64,000 nt of DNA. Source: Chamaelirium japonicum (lineage: Eukaryota; Streptophyta; Magnoliopsida; Liliales; Melanthiaceae). The DNA lies in contig OX393555.1 of assembly GCA_947650365.1 (NCBI GenBank), positions 84,635,995 through 84,699,994 on the forward strand. The letters are read 5' to 3'. Shown piece after piece: positions 60,379-64,000 of the stretch (position 1 is its first letter; each line of letters begins with the position of its first letter). Both the position numbers and the translations under genes were made by a program. The notes under the pieces were generated by a model that saw only the letters and a list, made by a program, of their open reading frames with translations, searched no databases and had not been told where the DNA came from.

Positions 60379-60828
60379 TCGATTGATCGAAAGGGAACAG
60401 AGAAAGGGAGATCGAAAGCAAAAACTCTGGACTTCGAAAATTTTCTGAAAGCGTGAGGCAAAAATGACAGCCAGAGAAGCTTAAGTATCTTGAGAGAATT
60501 AGGCGCACAAATCGAGAGGACACGTGTCAACTCCATATCAAATCACGTGTTTTTGCAGGTACACGTGGCATCTATCCGTAGCAAGCGCAAAATCAGGCGA
60601 ACCGTCGAACCAGACGAGGCGTCGGACCGCCGATCCACGTAAGCCACTGGTCCAAGCAAACTACCGGTCCAAGTGAACCGGACCGTCGGTTCGAAAAACC
60701 ATTCAGACAGATCGAAGATTCAAAGCAGAAAGAATCAAACCCCATCAATGTTGAAAACTCTGCCCAAAAATCAAAGAAGAAGAACAAGCTATACTACTTC
60801 CTCGAAAGGGCAGGTTTGAAACTTAAAC
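60379..60828. other. Spacer between antisense frame and satellite
   Basis: Apart from the G-boxes I see no gene. A 64-codon minus frame at 60593-60787 has no recognisable features. The segment GACCGTCGGTTCGAAAAACC near 60680 begins to resemble the palindromic words of the satellite. Confidence 0.5.
60521..60567. promoter_or_regulatory. Three G-box (CACGTG) motifs upstream of antisense frame
   Basis: CACGTG occurs at 60521-60526, 60544-60549 and 60562-60567, within 47 bases and about 145-190 bases upstream of the antisense ATG. G-boxes bind bZIP and bHLH factors in plants. Three so close is unlikely by chance and suggests a promoter for the antisense frame (inference). No clear TATA box was seen between them and the ATG. 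Confidence 0.55.
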
Positions 60829-62735
60829 CTGATCGGCTGAATTTAACCAATCGGTCAAACTTGACCGATCGGTCAAATTTATCCGATCGGTCGATTTTCT
60901 ACTGGATCAGGTGAAAAACTTAGTTTTTTGCCCGATCACTCAATCCTTGACCGGCTGAATTTAACCGATCGGTCAAACTTGATCGATAGGTCAAATTCAT
61001 CCGATCGGTCGATCTTCTACTGGATCAGGTAAAAAACTTAGTTTTTTGCCTGATTACTCAATCCTTGACCGGCTGAGTTTAACCGATCGGTCAAACTTGA
61101 CCGATCGGTCAAATTCATCCGATCAATCGATTTTCTACTGGATCAGGTGAAAAACTTAGTTTTTTGCCCGATCATTCAATCCTTGACCGGCTAAATTTAA
61201 GCGATCGGTCAAACTTGATCGATCGGTCAAATTCATCCGATCAGTCGATTTTCTACTGGATCAGGTAAAAAACTTAGTTTTTTGCCCGATCATTCAATCC
61301 ATGACCGGCTGAATTTAACCGATCGGTCAAACTTGACCGATCGGTCAAATTCATTCGATCAGTCGATTTTCTACTGGATCAGGTGAAAAACTTAGTTTTT
61401 TGCCCGATCACTCAATCCTTCACCGACTGAATTTAACCGATCGGTCAAACTTGACCGATCGGTCAAATTCAACCGATCAGTCGATTTCCTACTGGATCGA
61501 TCAAAAAACTATGTTTTTTGACCGATCACTCCAACCTTGACCGGTTGAATTTAACCGATTGGTCAAACTTGACCGATCGGTCAAATTCAACCGATCAGTC
61601 GATTTCTTACTGGATCGGTCAAAAAACTATGTTTTTTGACCGATCACTCCAACCTTGACCGGTTGAATTTAACCGATCGGTCAGACTTGACCGATCGGTC
61701 AAATTCAAGCGATCAGCCGATTTCCTACTGGATCGGTCAAAAAACTATGTTTTTTGACCGATCATTCCAACCTTGACCGGTTGAATTTAACCGATCGGTC
61801 AAACTTGACCGATCGGTCAAATTCAACCGATCAGTCGATTTCCTACTGGATCAGTCAAAAAACTATGTTTTTTGACTGATCACTCCAACCTTGATCGGTT
61901 GAATTTAACCGATCGGTCAAACTTGACCGATCGGTCAAATTCAACCGATCAGTCGATTTCCTACTGGATCGGTCAAAAAACTATGTTTTTTGACCGATCA
62001 CTCCAACCTTGACCGGTTGAATTTAACCGATCGGTCAAACTTGACCGATCGATCAAATTCAACCGATCCGTCGATTTCCTACTGGATCGGTCAAAAAACT
62101 ATTTTTTTTGACCGATCACTCCAACCTTGACCGGTTGAATTTAACCGATCGGTCAAACTTGACCGATCGGTCAAATTCAACCGATCAGTCGATTTCCTAC
62201 TGGATCGGTCAAAAAACTATGTTTTTTGACCGATCACTCCAACCTTGACCGGTTGAATTTAACCGATCGGTCAAACTTGACTGATCGGTCAAATTCAACC
62301 GATCAGTCGATTTCTTACTGGATCGGTCAAAAAATTATGTTTTTTGACCGATCACTCCAACCTTGACCGGTTGAATTTAACCGATCGGTCAGACTTGACC
62401 GATCGGTCAAATTCAACCGATCAGCCGATTTCCTACTGGATCGGTTAAAAAACTATGTTTTTTGACTAATCACTCCAACCTTGACCGGTTGAATTTAACC
62501 GATCGGTCAAACTTGACCGATCGGTCAAATTCAACGATCAGTCGATTTCCTACTGGATCGGTCAAAAAAACTATATTTTTTGACCAATCACTCCAACCTT
62601 GACCGGTTGAATTTAACCGATCGGTCAAACTTGACCGATCGGTCAAATTCAACCGATCAGTCGATTTCCTACTGGATCGGTCAAAAAACTATGATTTTTT
62701 GACCGATCACTCCAACCTTGACCGGTTGAATTTGA
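60829..62735 (+). repeat. 118-bp satellite array, 16 monomers
   Basis: Monomer starts at 60847, 60965, 61083, 61201, 61319, 61437, 61555, 61673, 61791, 61909, 62027, 62145, 62263, 62381, 62499 and 62617 are exactly 118 bases apart. Each holds two GACCGATCGGTC-type 12-base palindromes and a longer hairpin. The first five or so monomers (type A) have CATCCGATC and GGATCAGGTGAAAAAC; the others (type B) have CAACCGATC and GGATCGGTCAAAAAAC. No coding potential. Confidence 0.96.
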
Positions 62736-62803
62736 CCGATCGGTCAAGTTTGACCGATCGGTCAAGTTTGACCGATCGGTCAAGTTTGACCGATCGGTCA
62801 AAA
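62731..62803 (+). repeat. 18-bp microtandem at satellite edge
   Basis: Four copies of GACCGATCGGTCAAGTTT start at 62734, 62752, 62770 and 62788. The unit is the half-monomer palindrome of the 118-bp satellite. Confidence 0.94.
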
Positions 62804-62918
62804 TTGATCGATCAGTCCTTCGACGCTGATACTCGACAAGCTCCTTTGCATTTGTAACAAGGGGTCGTTAGCTTTGCACCAAGAGTCCAAGCCAGCCAAG
62901 GTGACCTCTTAACTAACT

Positions 62919-62931
62919 TGGAGAGGGTAAC
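62919..62931 (+). other. Polypurine tract of nested Tat element
   Basis: TGGAGAGGGTAAC precedes the 3' LTR directly, in the plus-strand priming position. Confidence 0.7.
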
Positions 62932-63725
62932 TGTGGGTGCAAATTTTGGCAAGAAGTCTGCGAACAGCGGGACCCACTGGCTCTGCCTGGTGGGCCCCCG
63001 AGTACCACAGCAGGACCCACCGGCCCTGCCTAGTGGGCCCCCGGAGACCACAACGGGACCCACCGGCCCTGCCTGGTGGGCCCCCGGAGACCGCCGCAGG
63101 ACCCACCGGCCCTGCCTGGTGGGCCCACAAAGACAACAGCTGGACCCACCGGCCCTGCTTGGCGGGCCCGCGGAGACGTTCCACGGGACCCACCGGCCCT
63201 GCCTGTAGAATCCCCAGGAGATAGCAGCGGGACCCACCAGCCTTACCTGGAGGAGCCCCAGATACGACAGCAGAAAACCGCCATTTACCACCAGAGAATC
63301 CTATAAATAGCAGAGCCTTCGAATGTAAATGGATCCGAAATCCGATTTCCAGTACTGAGATCTGATTTTCAGAAACCAGAGCTCTGGATTTCAGTTTCCA
63401 TCCCCTCACTTCCTCTCTTCGATCTTCTTCTTGTCTTTGAAGATCAAAAGAGTTTCAGTGATACTCAGCCTGTCGAGATCACTTCAATACAAGTGTTAGT
63501 GAATTCGGGTTGCTCCCTATAGCACGGAGACGTAGGCTTCGGCTGAACTCCGAGATCATATCTCTCGTGTTATACTCTCTCTGTTTGCATATCGAAAGCA
63601 GCAACTTCAATCAAACAGATCCAACAACGATCTCTTCTACACAAACAACGATCTTCAACTCCAACTGCAATTCAATTGACTGGTGCGGCAAAGTCTTTGG
63701 GTCGGCACGAAGATTTTCCCCCACA
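62932..63725 (+). repeat. 3' LTR of nested Tat element
   Basis: LTR of 794 bp. It is the same as the 5' LTR with one extra minisatellite unit (7 units, 62969-63271) and few substitutions. TATA box at 63301-63310. Ends TGTGGG and CCCCCACA. Confidence 0.94.
62969..63271 (+). repeat. 43-bp minisatellite inside 3' LTR (7 units)
   Basis: Seven units of about 43 bases against six in the 5' LTR. The added unit is a CCCCCGGAGACC-type repeat around 63055-63098. Confidence 0.93.
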
Positions 63726-63730
63726 CGGAT
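63726..63730. repeat. Target-site duplication, right, of nested Tat element
   Basis: CGGAT, identical to 52986-52990. Confidence 0.93.
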
Positions 63731-64000
63731 CCCTGATTAACTGTTCCGGTGACACACCAAAAGTTCGGTTAATCAGCCCTAATCCGATTAACCCGCGTAG
63801 CCACCCAGAGTGTGACACGAGTTGAACTCTAGTGATCCTAAACTTATGTTACTCCCTCGTAACCCTGCTCTCTACTATTCTTCGATAATCCTTATCCCTC
63901 CTATTACTGGTGCCATGATACGACTCGGGCGATGGGGAGCACCGTCAGATCCCGATCGATCATCTGACTAGGGTTTGATGACTTGTCATCTATAACACCA
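63726..64000 (-). repeat. 5' LTR of copia 2, second part (runs off window)
   Basis: This continues the interrupted LTR: CGGATCCCTGATTAACTG matches the left LTR from about 45114, and the window ends at the equivalent of about 45389. Confidence 0.93.

Larger units (their letters stand above)
52991..63725 (+). mobile_element. Nested Tat-type Ty3/gypsy element, pol-deleted
   Basis: This 10735-bp plus-strand element sits inside the copia 2 LTR. Order: 5' LTR, primer site, gag with one stop, a pol deletion leaving only an integrase tail, about 100-bp tandem repeats, an inverted gag/LTR fragment, an antisense spliced reading frame, a 118-bp satellite, a purine tract and the 3' LTR. It lacks protease, RT, RNase H and integrase core, so it could move only with proteins supplied by a relative. 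Extra antisense frames and tandem repeats before the 3' LTR are known in Tat-lineage elements (established for the lineage); these particular ones I do not recognise. Confidence 0.93.
44127..64000 (-). mobile_element. Ty1/copia LTR retrotransposon 2 (interrupted; runs off window)
   Basis: This is a minus-strand element with left LTR 44127-46075, internal region 46076-51995, and a right LTR starting at 51996. The right LTR is split by the nested Tat element at 52991-63730 and continues to the window end. By comparison with the left LTR about 690 bases remain outside. LTR ends on the minus strand are TGTTGT and CCAATA, i.e. TG...TA rather than TG...CA, in both LTRs. The base string left of the element is CGCAC; its expected duplicate lies outside the window. 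Confidence 0.92.

Noticed and set aside
60829..62735. CRISPR-like array (regular repeats)
   Set aside because: The whole 118-base period is repeated with no unique spacers, the setting is a plant retroelement, and there are no cas genes.

Overview
The window looks like nuclear DNA of a flowering plant and holds no host gene that I can recognise. Evidence for a plant is the presence of Ty1/copia and Ty3/gypsy (Tat-type) LTR retrotransposons with plant-style primer binding sites, spliceosomal introns in an element-borne reading frame, and megasatellite-like non-coding repeats. A monocot is possible, but the sequence alone does not decide it. The whole 64 kb reads as a heterochromatic repeat and retrotransposon nest.

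Layout. (1) 1-25189 and 35046-38466 are one degenerate non-coding array. Its unit of roughly 0.5 kb carries a TATA-like motif, a perfect GTAAGCTTAC palindrome with a HindIII site, a conserved CACGTTATCAGCACGA segment, and long purine or pyrimidine tracts. Units lie in both orientations. The array has higher-order structure: a period near 6.1 kb repeated about three times (about 8.7-21.3 kb), a roughly 4-kb block present again in inverted orientation (2.47-6.46 kb against 23.15-24.73 plus 36.03-38.26 kb), and several homologous AT-rich islands. (2) 25195-35040 is a complete but dead copia element on the minus strand. Its LTRs are about 2.3 kb, a CATAC target duplication flanks it, and it interrupts the array. 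(3) 38467-42300 is a minus-strand fragment of a Tat-type gypsy element running from gag to the integrase linker. About 0.76 kb of it (gag end plus protease) is flipped in place. (4) 42301-44126 is a truncated copia LTR on the plus strand. It abuts, head to head, the left LTR of a second minus-strand copia element (44127 to beyond the window end), making a large palindrome. (5) That second copia has one long gag-pol frame broken by at least six stops and one frameshift. Its right LTR is split by a nested Tat-type element. (6) The nested element, 52991-63725, is on the plus strand and flanked by CGGAT. It has LTRs with an internal 43-bp minisatellite, a gag with one stop, almost all of pol deleted, about 100-bp tandem repeats, an inverted gag/LTR fragment containing an exact 299-bp tandem duplication, a spliced antisense reading frame, and sixteen 118-bp satellite monomers just before the 3' LTR.

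How the parts relate. Insertion order can be read from nesting. The array and the Tat fragment are older than what lands in them, copia 1 is later than its part of the array, and copia 2 is older than the Tat element inside its LTR. No element seen here encodes a complete replication machinery; any recent movement must have used proteins supplied from elsewhere. The most interesting parts are the 118-bp satellite inside the nested element, whose palindrome becomes perfect and shows a two-sided compensatory change in one monomer, the antisense spliced frame with a nuclear-localisation-like motif, and the inverted architectures.
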